Below, piece after piece: positions 1 through 5,096 of a DNA stretch of 5,096 nt. The notes under the pieces were generated by a model. It worked only from the letters and a program-made list of their open reading frames with translations, did not search any database and was not told the DNA's origin. Both the position numbers and the translations under genes were made by a program. Numbering within the stretch: position 1 is the stretch's first letter; the number at the start of each line of letters is the position of its first letter. The DNA comes from Bacillota bacterium (GTDB taxonomy: Bacteria > Bacillota > Bacilli > Alicyclobacillales > SLC66), in contig JAJZZT010000171.1 in the NCBI GenBank assembly GCA_021797415.1, positions 1-5,096 of the forward strand, read 5' to 3'.

Positions 1-918
1 CCGTTCTTTCTATACGGCGGCGTGGGCCTGGGCAAGACCCATCTCATGAACGCGATTGCACAGCGGGCCCTGCGGCTCAACCCGGCAACCAAAGTGGTCT
101 ATGTCACCAGTGAAATGTTCGTGCGCGAGTTCATCGCCGCGCTACAATCGCACACAGTCGATGATTTTCGCAATAAATACCGTCGACTCGACATCCTGTT
201 GATTGATGACATCCAGTTTATTTCAGGGAAAGAATCGACACAGGAGGAGTTCTTTCACACCTTCAATGCGCTTTACAATGATCACAAGCAGATCGTCCTG
301 ACAAGCGACCGCCCGCCGCATGACATCCCCGACCTCGAAGACCGCCTTCGTTCGCGGTTCGCCGGTGGATTGCTCGCAGACATCCAACCTCCTGAATTTG
401 AGACGCGAGTGGCCATCATGCGTAAAAAAGCGCGAGGCGAGGGGATCGACATCCCCGATAATGCGGTATTCCTGATTGCGTCGCGGATCGAAACGAATGT
501 GAGAGAGTTGGAAGGCGCCTTGATCCGTGTCATCGCCTTCTCGTCCATGATGAACCTCGACATTGATGAAAAACTCGTCGAACAGGCACTGGCCGATCTG
601 ATGGCGCCCGTCGCACAGCGCCCGATCACCGCCGGAGACATTCAAAAGGCGGTCAGTGCGCATTTTCGCATCAAAGTGGAGGATCTCAAGGCGCGCTCTC
701 GAAAGCGCGACATCGCCAGCGCCAGACAGGTCGCCATGTTTCTCACGCGGGAAATGACCGGACTGTCGTTGCCCAAAATCGGCGAGGAATTCGGCGGCCG
801 TGATCACACCACCGTCATTCACGCCTGCGAAAAGATCCAGCAAGATATCGTGAAAGACCATCAGCTTGCTCGTTCGATCGTCAAACTGCGTGATGCGCTC
901 AACAGGCACAGTGATTGA
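1..918 (+). CDS. dnaA: Chromosomal replication initiator DnaA, 5'-truncated by window edge
   Basis: DnaA is the AAA+ ATPase that binds DnaA boxes at oriC and opens the duplex. The reading frame is open from base 1, giving 305 residues and a TGA stop at 916-918. Against the family's usual ~450 residues, about 145 are missing: domains I and II and the start of domain III. Numbering from base 1, the visible motifs in order are Walker A GGVGLGKTH (6-14), Walker B LLIDD (66-70), sensor I LTSD (100-103), the arginine-finger box LEDRLRSRF (112-120), sensor II NVRELEGAL (166-174), and the domain IV helix-turn-helix signature GGRDHTTVIH (265-274). The GTG at 22 is the valine of Walker A, not a start. 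The gene is intact apart from the edge cut, and its own promoter lies outside the window. The candidate oriC follows directly. Confidence 0.98.
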   Translation, partial: PFFLYGGVGLGKTHLMNAIAQRALRLNPATKVVYVTSEMFVREFIAALQSHTVDDFRNKYRRLDILLIDDIQFISGKESTQEEFFHTFNALYNDHKQIVLTSDRPPHDIPDLEDRLRSRFAGGLLADIQPPEFETRVAIMRKKARGEGIDIPDNAVFLIASRIETNVRELEGALIRVIAFSSMMNLDIDEKLVEQALADLMAPVAQRPITAGDIQKAVSAHFRIKVEDLKARSRKRDIASARQVAMFLTREMTGLSLPKIGEEFGGRDHTTVIHACEKIQQDIVKDHQLARSIVKLRDALNRHSD

Positions 919-943
919 GCGGGACTTTTACGCTGTAAACAGT

Positions 944-952
944 CTATCCCCA
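944..952 (+). promoter_or_regulatory. Degenerate DnaA box CTATCCCCA
   Basis: Two mismatches to TTATCCACA (positions 1 and 7), in the same orientation as the perfect box. It lies 12 bp from the next box-like site, start to start. It is weak on sequence alone and is supported mainly by its position in the oriC gap. Confidence 0.35.
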
Positions 953-955
953 CAC

Positions 956-964
956 TTGTCCACC
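956..964 (+). promoter_or_regulatory. Degenerate DnaA box TTGTCCACC
   Basis: Two mismatches to TTATCCACA (positions 3 and 9). TTGTCCACA is a familiar variant in higher-GC Gram-positive origins, so only the last base is unusual. It has the same orientation as the other boxes in this gap and is probably a lower-affinity DnaA site. Confidence 0.5.
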
Positions 965-991
965 TGTCCTGCACAGGAAAAAAGCAGGACA
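965..991. repeat. 8-bp perfect inverted repeat with A-rich loop inside oriC
   Basis: TGTCCTGC (965-972) is exactly complementary to GCAGGACA (984-991), with an 11-base loop ending in six A residues. A second, shorter inverted pair, CCTGT (963-967) and ACAGG (973-977), overlaps the left arm, so two mutually exclusive hairpins are possible. No T-run follows, so it is not a standard intrinsic terminator for dnaA. It may be a protein-binding palindrome or simply a product of the CAGG repeat block. Confidence 0.55.
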
Positions 992-1008
992 CAGCAGGAT
1001 GAGGCAGG
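974..1008 (+). repeat. Helically phased CAGG / GCAGG direct repeats in oriC
   Basis: CAGG occurs at 974-977, 985-988, 995-998 and 1005-1008, so the starts are 11, 10 and 10 bp apart. The last three are GCAGG, and two of them are AGCAGGA (983-989, 993-999). The run ends directly beside the perfect DnaA box at 1010. Spacing of about one helical turn puts every copy on the same DNA face, as expected for a protein that binds in an array. No known factor is identified from the sequence. Confidence 0.55.
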
Positions 1009-1009
1009 G

Positions 1010-1018
1010 TTATCCACA
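1010..1018 (+). promoter_or_regulatory. Perfect DnaA box TTATCCACA
   Basis: Exact match to the high-affinity consensus. It is the closest full box to the AT-rich tract and points toward dnaN, in the position of the boxes that load DnaA next to the unwinding element in B. subtilis. Confidence 0.88.
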
Positions 1019-1026
1019 AATCCACA
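1018..1026 (+). promoter_or_regulatory. Degenerate DnaA box AAATCCACA overlapping the perfect box
   Basis: The conserved TCCACA core is kept, with two mismatches at positions 1 and 2. It starts on the last base of the perfect box, so the two cores repeat every 8 bp in the same orientation. Two DnaA protomers in tandem here would point directly into the AT-rich tract. Confidence 0.5.
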
Positions 1027-1029
1027 AGC

Positions 1030-1080
1030 CTAATAATAACTACTGTCTTTAAAAAAAGAAACTAATACTACATCTATTCC
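1030..1080 (+). other. Candidate DNA unwinding element with DnaA-trio-like triplets
   Basis: Bases 1031-1080 contain only 11 G/C, far below the flanking genes. Just after the GCC step the top strand reads CTA-ATA-ATA, then CTA-CTG (1030-1045), and after a poly-A stretch (1051-1057) CTA-ATA-CTA-CAT-CTA (1062-1076). DnaA-trios are described as 3'-(G/A)AT-5' repeats on the strand that DnaA engages, which read CTA or TTA on the opposite strand. The CTA copies fit; the ATA copies are partial. Position downstream of the boxes supports a melting site. The exact trio register is uncertain. Confidence 0.65.
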
Positions 1081-1086
1081 GGGGAG
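1081..1086 (+). promoter_or_regulatory. Ribosome binding site of dnaN
   Basis: GGGGAG lies 9 bases before the ATG at 1096 and marks the end of the AT-rich tract. It supports this start; no other in-frame start with a comparable site is near. Confidence 0.75.
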
Positions 1087-1095
1087 CGTTCTTCT

Positions 1096-2235
1096 ATGCG
1101 TCTCGTCGTCAAAAAAAGCGAATTTCTAACCGCCTTGCAGGCTGTTGTCAAAGCGGTTCCCAGCCGTACTACCAAACCCATTCTCTACGGTATATTCCTT
1201 CAGGCCACAGAGGATACTCTCGAAATAATCGCGTACGACCTTGAAATGGGAATCGAATACTCGATTCGCAATCCGGGACCGGATTCAGAGTTGCTTGACG
1301 TTCAGATTCCCGGAGCGATCGTTATCTCTGCGCGTTACCTGTTTGACATCGCGCGCAAGCTGCCGGGAGAACTTGTCCGCATTGACGTTCATGAATTGAC
1401 GGTCACCCTGTCGGCCGGGGCTGCGACCTTTACGCTCAACGGTATGGATGCGCGCGAGTTTCCGCCGCTTCCACAGGTCTATGACAAGAGGGGCCTCGCA
1501 ATGTCTGCCGTCACTTTGCGGGATCTCGTCGAACAGACCGCATATGCGATTGCAACAGTTGATTCCAGACCGATACTCACGGGGGTTCTGTGCGAATACA
1601 CCGAAACCAATCTCACCATGACGGCAACGGACAGTTACCGATTGGCAACCGCCACCGCGGTTATCGAAGCCTCAACAGATCACGCGTTGGTCAATTCGGT
1701 CATTCCAGGAAAAGCACTGCGGGAAATTGCCCGCCTCTTGCCGGACGACGACACCATCGTCGATATTTTGATCAGCGACAACCAACTCGTCCTGCAAACA
1801 GACGCTCTGCGTATATACTCCCGCTTGCTCGAAGGTGTATATCCCGATCTGTCGCACATTATTCCGGCAAACCACAAAACCGTGATCACTCTTGACGCCA
1901 AACTCTTTCTCGATTGCGTAGAGCGGGCGGCGCTGCTTGCCCGCGATGTAGACAACCAGATCGTCAACCTGCACATACGGCCCACCCATATCGAGATCAC
2001 ATCCCGATCGCCGGATATCGGTCGAGTCACCGACAGCATCGAACCTGCGACATTTCAGGGAGAAGACCTCCAACTGGCGTGCAATGCGCGCTACCTTGCA
2101 GAAGGACTGCGCGCCGTTGCGGGCGGGGCGGTCCGGATTCAGTTCACGGGGAAAGGGAGCCCATTTGTCATACGGCCGCTAGAAGGCAGTCGCTTTCTTC
2201 ACCTGATCTTGCCTGTTCGGGTGATTGGGACGTGA
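1096..2235 (+). CDS. dnaN: DNA polymerase III subunit beta (sliding clamp)
   Basis: DnaN is the ring-shaped homodimer that encircles DNA, tethers the replicative polymerase and recruits repair and mismatch factors through a hydrophobic cleft. The product is 379 residues, matching the ~378 usual in Bacilli, and covers the three repeated clamp domains (roughly 1-125, 126-250 and 251-379). Recognisable segments are SRTTKPIL (23-30), SARYLFDIARKLP (78-90), RPILTGVL (158-165), ATDSYRLA (177-184, where many clamps have SHRLA), SRLLEGVYPD (242-251), SPDIGRV (305-311) and the C-terminal LILPVR (370-375), followed by a four-residue VIGT tail. ATG at 1096 has a good ribosome binding site. The TGA overlaps the GTG start of yaaA by 4 bases, suggesting coupled translation. 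It is probably read from the dnaA promoter and possibly from an unseen one in oriC. Confidence 0.98.
   Translation: MRLVVKKSEFLTALQAVVKAVPSRTTKPILYGIFLQATEDTLEIIAYDLEMGIEYSIRNPGPDSELLDVQIPGAIVISARYLFDIARKLPGELVRIDVHELTVTLSAGAATFTLNGMDAREFPPLPQVYDKRGLAMSAVTLRDLVEQTAYAIATVDSRPILTGVLCEYTETNLTMTATDSYRLATATAVIEASTDHALVNSVIPGKALREIARLLPDDDTIVDILISDNQLVLQTDALRIYSRLLEGVYPDLSHIIPANHKTVITLDAKLFLDCVERAALLARDVDNQIVNLHIRPTHIEITSRSPDIGRVTDSIEPATFQGEDLQLACNARYLAEGLRAVAGGAVRIQFTGKGSPFVIRPLEGSRFLHLILPVRVIGT
2219..2225 (+). promoter_or_regulatory. Weak ribosome binding site for yaaA inside dnaN
   Basis: GGGTGAT matches the 3' half of the AGGAGGTGAT Shine-Dalgarno sequence and lies 6 bases before the GTG at 2232. 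It encodes part of the last dnaN codons. It supports the GTG start, but termination of dnaN translation probably does most of the work. Confidence 0.45.
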
Positions 2236-2453
2236 TCCGCCTGCCGATCAGGACGCCCTACATCACACTGAAAGATGCGCTCAAAATATCGGGACTTACG
2301 ATGACAGGCGGCATGGTCAAACAGATTTTGCAGGATGGGGATGTCCGGGTGAATTCTTCGGTCGAAGTGCGGCGTGGGCGCAAACTGTATCCGGGAGACA
2401 CGGTGGAATGCGGCCCGGAGACGGTGATCATCGTCAACGGAGTTGAGCCATGA
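2232..2453 (+). CDS. yaaA: S4-domain RNA-binding protein YaaA
   Basis: Small S4-like protein of 73 residues, close to the 71 of B. subtilis YaaA, which occupies the same place between dnaN and recF. The S4 fold covers about residues 11-60, with the characteristic TGGMVKQIL (25-33), DGDVRVN (35-41) and RRGRKLYPGD (47-56), a basic surface that in this superfamily contacts structured RNA. A ribosome-related role is reported or suggested for the B. subtilis protein; no target can be read from the sequence. GTG at 2232 is chosen because no other start codon lies in this frame just upstream, and because GTGA overlaps the dnaN stop. Its TGA overlaps the recF ATG, so both borders suggest translational coupling. 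The S4 domain is certain; the function is not. Confidence 0.93.
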   Translation: MIRLPIRTPYITLKDALKISGLTMTGGMVKQILQDGDVRVNSSVEVRRGRKLYPGDTVECGPETVIIVNGVEP

Positions 2454-3538
2454 AAATCGACAGGCTCGACATCCAGTCATTTCGCTGTTATTCTTATATA
2501 AGCACCCAGTTCCATCCACATTTGACCATCCTCACCGGTGGAAACGCACAGGGCAAGACATCGATTCTTGAAGCATTGTCCCTGTTCACCTACGGCCGTT
2601 CGTTTCGCGCCCACAGCGATCGCGAGACCATCCGTTTTGGCGAGCAGGAGGCCAGGCTTCGCCTTATGTTCTCCCGTCATTCAGGCCGGGAAGAGATGGG
2701 GATGCGCATCTCGGGAAAAGGGAAGGGCATATCGGTTAATCGGGTTTCCAAACATAATTTATCGGAATTTTTGGGCCGTTTCCAGTCTGTCGTTTTCACT
2801 CCCGACGATCTTCGTTTTGTCAAGGATGGCCCCGAGCATCGCAGACGCTTTCTCAATCTGTCGTTGGCACAGCTGCACCCTGACTATGTGGCCCGGCTGC
2901 AGCTTTACAACAAACTTTTGCAACAGAGAAACCAGTTGCTAAAGACGCGCAACAGCGGGTCGCTGGAACTGTGGGACGAGCAACTCGTCCCTGCGGGAGT
3001 CGGTGTGGCCGAGAGTCGGTCGCGATTCATTGACGAATTGCGGCCGTACATAAGGCGGGGCTATGAAGTCATAGCAGGTATGAACGATGTGGTGGATGTC
3101 GAGTATCGACCGGGTTTTCCGAACCACGGGAGCGCTTCCTATGCCGACGCGCTGAGCCATGCCCTCGTGCGGAGTCGCTCCGTCGACGAAAAGCGCGGCT
3201 TTACGTCCGCCGGACCGCACAGAGACGACCTGGTCATCACATTCAACGGCGCGACGACGACATACGCTTCACAAGGGCAACAGCGCACCGCTGTACTCGC
3301 AATCAAGTTGGCCGTGGCGCAGTGGGTGCGAGAAAAAACGGGAGAACACCCCGTCCTGTTGCTCGACGACGTGCTGTCCGAACTCGATTTGCCGCGGCAG
3401 CGCAATCTGCTCGCCGCGCTCTCCGGCGCCCAGGTCGTTCTCACCGTCACGCACGGTCACGACGTATTGCCGACAGATGCGAGCGACTCCAAGGTATTCA
3501 GGGTGGCAAATGGTATAATACTTGAAGAAGAGGGGTGA
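2450..3538 (+). CDS. recF: DNA replication and repair protein RecF
   Basis: RecF is an SMC-like ABC ATPase without a long coiled coil. With RecO and RecR it helps load RecA at single-strand gaps behind the fork. The product has 362 residues, within the usual 355-375. Visible motifs are Walker A GGNAQGKT (30-37), the RecF-typical GPHRDDL (255-261), the ABC signature around YASQGQQRT (272-280), Walker B PVLLLDDV (301-308), the D-loop SELD (310-313) and the switch histidine region VTHGH (333-337). All ATPase elements are intact. ATG at 2450 overlaps the yaaA stop by 4 bases (ATGA) and has GGAG at 2439-2442, 7 bases upstream. Its last codons contain a perfect extended -10 and the ribosome binding site of remB, so the 3' end carries overlapping regulatory information. 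Confidence 0.98.
   Translation: MKIDRLDIQSFRCYSYISTQFHPHLTILTGGNAQGKTSILEALSLFTYGRSFRAHSDRETIRFGEQEARLRLMFSRHSGREEMGMRISGKGKGISVNRVSKHNLSEFLGRFQSVVFTPDDLRFVKDGPEHRRRFLNLSLAQLHPDYVARLQLYNKLLQQRNQLLKTRNSGSLELWDEQLVPAGVGVAESRSRFIDELRPYIRRGYEVIAGMNDVVDVEYRPGFPNHGSASYADALSHALVRSRSVDEKRGFTSAGPHRDDLVITFNGATTTYASQGQQRTAVLAIKLAVAQWVREKTGEHPVLLLDDVLSELDLPRQRNLLAALSGAQVVLTVTHGHDVLPTDASDSKVFRVANGIILEEEG
3511..3519 (+). promoter_or_regulatory. Candidate extended -10 promoter for remB (and gyrB) within recF
   Basis: TGG TATAAT: the -10 hexamer (3514-3519) is a perfect sigma-A consensus and is preceded by the TGn extension. A transcript would start near 3525-3527, about 19 bases ahead of the remB TTG and just before its ribosome binding site. 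No -35 hexamer resembling TTGACA is visible at 16-18 bp, which extended -10 promoters tolerate. The same bases encode part of the RecF tail (NGIILEE), so a chance match cannot be excluded. Confidence 0.5.
3531..3538 (+). promoter_or_regulatory. Ribosome binding site that fixes the remB TTG start
   Basis: AGGGGTGA resembles AGGAGGTGA and lies 6 bases before the TTG at 3545. It overlaps the final codon and stop of recF. This strong site, together with the family's N-terminal sequence, decides for TTG over the in-frame GTG (3575) and ATG (3578) further in. Confidence 0.75.
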
Positions 3539-3544
3539 GTCTGC

Positions 3545-3805
3545 TTGTTCATCCATATCGGCGGAGATATCACCGTGATGGCGCGCAATGTGATCGCGAT
3601 TATCGACGCCAAGAGACGGGAACAGGCCGACGACACACAGACCTTTCTACAATCCATGCGAGAACAGGGCACTCTTGTCGAAATCGACGAAACCGAGAAA
3701 AAATCGTACGTCATTACCGATACCACCGTATACATCTCGCCCATCTCTTCGATCACATTGAAAAAACGCGCCGAATCCTCACAATATTCCCTGGAGGACA
3801 TGTGA
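3545..3805 (+). CDS. remB: DUF370 regulatory protein RemB (YaaB)
   Basis: Protein of 86 residues in the RemA/RemB (DUF370) family; B. subtilis RemB/YaaB is 81 residues and sits in the same recF-gyrB interval. RemA-type proteins are DNA-binding regulators of biofilm matrix genes in B. subtilis, and RemB is a less studied relative in the same pathway. Visible signatures are the N-terminal FIHIGGD (2-8; MYIHLGDD in B. subtilis), NVIAIIDAK (15-23) and SPISSITLKKRA (65-76). Starting at ATG 3578 would delete the conserved N-terminus, so TTG at 3545 is used. It lies 6 bases after the recF stop, in the same frame. The TGA stop falls inside the left arm of a long inverted repeat. The local target genes are unknown, and a matrix role here is inference. 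Confidence 0.93.
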   Translation: MFIHIGGDITVMARNVIAIIDAKRREQADDTQTFLQSMREQGTLVEIDETEKKSYVITDTTVYISPISSITLKKRAESSQYSLEDM

Positions 3806-3844
3806 TAATCAGATCGCCTTCACAGAGGACTTTATCACATGTCC
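3796..3844. repeat. Perfect 13-bp inverted repeat spanning the remB stop and gyrB leader
   Basis: GGACATGTGATAA (3796-3808) is the exact reverse complement of TTATCACATGTCC (3832-3844), separated by 23 bases. Beyond a 2-base mismatch on each side the pairing resumes for 4 bp (CCTG 3790-3793 with CAGG 3847-3850). Inside the loop a weak CCT/AGG pair (3817-3819, 3826-3828) could form. The stem is not GC-rich (5 of 13) and no T-run follows, so a standard terminator is unlikely. Each arm also contains the palindrome ACATGT. It could act as a DNA operator or as an RNA hairpin in the remB-gyrB message. Its role is unknown. Confidence 0.75.
3801..3809 (+). promoter_or_regulatory. Possible extended -10 promoter for gyrB
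   Basis: TGT GATAAT combines a TGn extension with a hexamer matching TATAAT at 5 of 6 positions. It would start transcription near 3813-3816, leaving a gyrB leader of roughly 70 bases. No convincing -35 is seen. It overlaps the left arm of the inverted repeat, which would suit an operator, but the evidence is thin. Confidence 0.28.
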
Positions 3845-3869
3845 CACAGGATGAATCGGATTTCAAGTT

Positions 3870-3877
3870 GGAGGGGT
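3870..3877 (+). promoter_or_regulatory. Ribosome binding site that fixes the gyrB TTG start
   Basis: GGAGGGGT is a strong purine-rich site ending 5 bases before the TTG at 3883. The in-frame TAA at 3877-3879 rules out any earlier start, and the next possible start codon is only CTG at 3886. Confidence 0.8.
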
Positions 3878-3882
3878 AAGAA

Positions 3883-5096
3883 TTGCTGCAAGAAACGACC
3901 GGCTACGACGCCTCGCAGATCGTTGTCCTTGAGGGACTTGAAGCGGTAAGAAAACGGCCGGGAATGTACATCGGTTCAACGAGTGCCAGAGGTTTGCACC
4001 ATTTGTTATGGGAAATTGTGGACAACGCGATTGATGAAGCGTTGGCCGGCTATTGCGACAACATTCTGGTCACGATCCACAAGGATGATTCCGCGACGGT
4101 CGAAGACAACGGCCGGGGGATTCCAGTCGACATCCACGAAAAGGCGGGGCTTCCCGCCGTCACCGTGGCGCTCACGGTCCTGCATGCCGGGGGGAAATTC
4201 GGCACAGGCGGCTACAAAGTGTCCGGAGGGCTTCACGGCGTCGGGGCGTCGGTTGTGAACGCCCTTTCGGAATGGCTTGAAGTGCGGGTCATGCGCGGAG
4301 GAAAGATTCACCGGCAGACGTTTTGCCGCGGCGTTCCGACATCGGAGCTTGAAGTGGCGGGAGATGCGCTGACCACGGGATCGATTGTGTCGTTTCGGCC
4401 GGATCCCGAGATTTTCACGGAAACGATCGAGCTGCAGTACGATGTCGTGCAAACGCGCCTGCGCGAACTCGCCTTTTTAAATGCGGGACTCAAAATCACG
4501 CTATGCGACGAGAGGGCGGATCGCGACCAGACGTTTCAATACGAGGGAGGGGTGCGGTCTTTTGTCGAGTACGTCAACCGCGGCAAGGATGTCCTGCATG
4601 AACCCCCGGTATTCGTACAGGGGGAAAAAGACGGAACCGCGCTCGACATCGCGCTGCAATACAACGACGGGTACACCAGCAATATCTTCTCCTTCGCGAA
4701 CAATATCAATACAGTCGAAGGCGGCGTGCACGAAGCAGGCTTCAAATCCGCGCTCACGCGCATCATGAACGATTACGCAAAAAAACAGAACCTCATCAAG
4801 GAAACCGACCAGAGTCTCACGGGCGACGATGTCCGCGAAGGACTCACGGCCATCATCAGCGTGAAGGTCGAAGAACCGCAATTTGAAGGACAGACCAAGA
4901 CAAAGCTCGGGAACAGCGAAGTCAAGGGGATTGTCGAAAGTGTGTTTGGCGAACGACTGGCGATTTTCCTGGAGGAGAACCCGTCCGTCGCCCGCCGCAT
5001 CATCGACAAGGCGGTGACGGCGGCCAGGGCGCGCGAGGCTGCGCGCAAAGCGCGTGAATTGACCAGGCGCAAAAACGCGCTGGAAGTCAGTTCGTT
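3883..5096 (+). CDS. gyrB: DNA gyrase subunit B, 3'-truncated by window edge
   Basis: GyrB is the ATPase subunit of DNA gyrase, which with GyrA introduces negative supercoils. The frame is open to the last base: 404 codons plus 2 bases, against ~640 in Bacilli, so the TOPRIM and C-terminal parts (about 235 residues) lie outside. Visible motifs are [10 protein letters not shown] (23-32), the GHKL N-box [13 protein letters not shown] (44-56, with E44 and N48), VEDNGRGIP (73-81, with D75), HAGGKF (101-106), the lid [13 protein letters not shown] (109-121), and in the transducer domain QTKTKLGN (337-344), which holds the ATP-contacting lysine. The segment [15 protein letters not shown] (384-398) is the normal run-up to TOPRIM. 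TTG at 3883 is chosen for its strong ribosome binding site and the in-frame TAA just upstream. gyrA is expected downstream. Confidence 0.98.
   Translation, partial: MLQETTGYDASQIVVLEGLEAVRKRPGMYIGSTSARGLHHLLWEIVDNAIDEALAGYCDNILVTIHKDDSATVEDNGRGIPVDIHEKAGLPAVTVALTVLHAGGKFGTGGYKVSGGLHGVGASVVNALSEWLEVRVMRGGKIHRQTFCRGVPTSELEVAGDALTTGSIVSFRPDPEIFTETIELQYDVVQTRLRELAFLNAGLKITLCDERADRDQTFQYEGGVRSFVEYVNRGKDVLHEPPVFVQGEKDGTALDIALQYNDGYTSNIFSFANNINTVEGGVHEAGFKSALTRIMNDYAKKQNLIKETDQSLTGDDVREGLTAIISVKVEEPQFEGQTKTKLGNSEVKGIVESVFGERLAIFLEENPSVARRIIDKAVTAARAREAARKARELTRRKNALEVSS

Larger units (their letters stand above)
919..1080. other. oriC: Putative chromosomal replication origin (dnaA-dnaN intergenic oriC)
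   Basis: This non-coding gap between dnaA and dnaN is where Bacillus-type origins carry their unwinding site. From left to right it holds two degenerate DnaA boxes (944-952, 956-964), an inverted and directly repeated CAGG/CCTG block (963-1008), a perfect DnaA box with an overlapping degenerate one (1010-1026), a short GC step (1028-1030), and an AT-rich tract of 11 G/C in 50 bases (1031-1080). Boxes, then a short GC step, then a trinucleotide AT-rich tract is the arrangement described for Bacillota unwinding elements. In B. subtilis a second box cluster lies upstream of dnaA; the equivalent here is outside the window. Assignment as oriC is inference from position and motifs. Confidence 0.85.

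Noticed and set aside
223..909. Long antisense open frame (228 codons) opposite dnaA
   Set aside because: It lies entirely opposite a certain dnaA frame, its translation resembles no known family, and open antisense frames are common opposite GC-rich coding DNA.
22..918. A DnaA protein starting at the GTG of position 22
   Set aside because: That GTG encodes the valine of the Walker A motif, and the frame is open to the window edge, so this is simply a truncated dnaA.
967..975. TCCTGCACA as an additional DnaA box
   Set aside because: Only the CACA end matches well, and the sequence is better explained by the CAGG/CCTG repeat block.
1111..1117. A7 run near the dnaN start as a programmed frameshift site
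   Set aside because: The frame continues through an intact full-length clamp and there is no alternative product. The run comes from two lysine codons followed by AGC.
3801..3840. TGTGATAA / TTATCACA arms as DnaA boxes controlling gyrB
   Set aside because: They resemble TTATCCACA with one base deleted. The spacing inside the 9-mer is essential for DnaA recognition, so these are not counted as boxes.
3796..3850. The inverted repeat as an intrinsic terminator after remB
   Set aside because: The stem is AT-rich, the loop is 23 bases, and no T-run follows the right arm.
3535..3879. Open frame of 114 codons overlapping remB and running into the gyrB leader
   Set aside because: It is out of frame with the recognised RemB protein and its translation is low-complexity and basic. 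Its length is explained by the absence of stops in a shifted frame.
4006..4881. Antisense open frames (148 and 126 codons) opposite gyrB
   Set aside because: They are shadows of the intact gyrB frame, without recognisable domains or convincing start sites.
1..5096. Mobile elements, CRISPR arrays, tRNA or rRNA genes, defence systems
   Set aside because: No transposase, direct-repeat array, structured RNA gene or foreign-looking gene is present. The window is fully occupied by conserved origin genes.

Overview
This window is the replication-origin core of a bacterial chromosome. It holds the conserved gene order dnaA - oriC - dnaN - yaaA (S4 protein) - recF - remB (DUF370) - gyrB, all on the + strand. 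dnaA is cut by the left edge and gyrB by the right edge. The order, the small S4 gene between dnaN and recF, and above all the DUF370/RemB gene between recF and gyrB point to Bacillota. An endospore-former-type Bacilli lineage with a moderately high-GC genome, for example near Alicyclobacillaceae, is my best guess; the placement below phylum is inference from general protein character, not from a search.

Left region (1-1095): the last ~305 codons of dnaA carry most of the AAA+ domain and the whole DNA-binding domain. A 177-bp gap then separates dnaA from dnaN and has the anatomy of a Bacillota origin. It holds a perfect DnaA box (TTATCCACA, 1010-1018) overlapping a degenerate one, two weaker boxes near dnaA, a block of CAGG/CCTG repeats, and a ~50-bp tract of only about 22% GC (1031-1080) with CTA/ATA trinucleotides resembling DnaA-trios. 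This tract is the likely unwinding element and sits just before the dnaN ribosome binding site.

Middle region (1096-3538): dnaN (sliding clamp), yaaA and recF are tightly packed. dnaN and yaaA overlap by 4 bases (GTGA), and yaaA and recF overlap by 4 bases (ATGA). They look like a translationally coupled operon for clamp, RNA-binding/ribosome-linked and gap-repair functions.

Right region (3511-5096): a perfect extended -10 (TGG TATAAT) lies in the last codons of recF, just ahead of remB, which starts with TTG. gyrB also starts with TTG and is preceded by a 77-bp gap. A perfect 13-bp inverted repeat spans the remB stop codon and that gap; it has no T-run, so it looks more like an operator or leader structure than a terminator. 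gyrB runs off the window after its ATPase and transducer domains.

Functionally the cluster joins initiation (DnaA, oriC), processivity (DnaN), gap repair (RecF) and supercoiling (GyrB), with one regulatory protein (RemB). The gene content is ordinary and well known, and I see no undescribed multi-gene system. The points worth a second look are all in the non-coding DNA: the repeat architecture of oriC, the long inverted repeat before gyrB, and the extended -10 elements.
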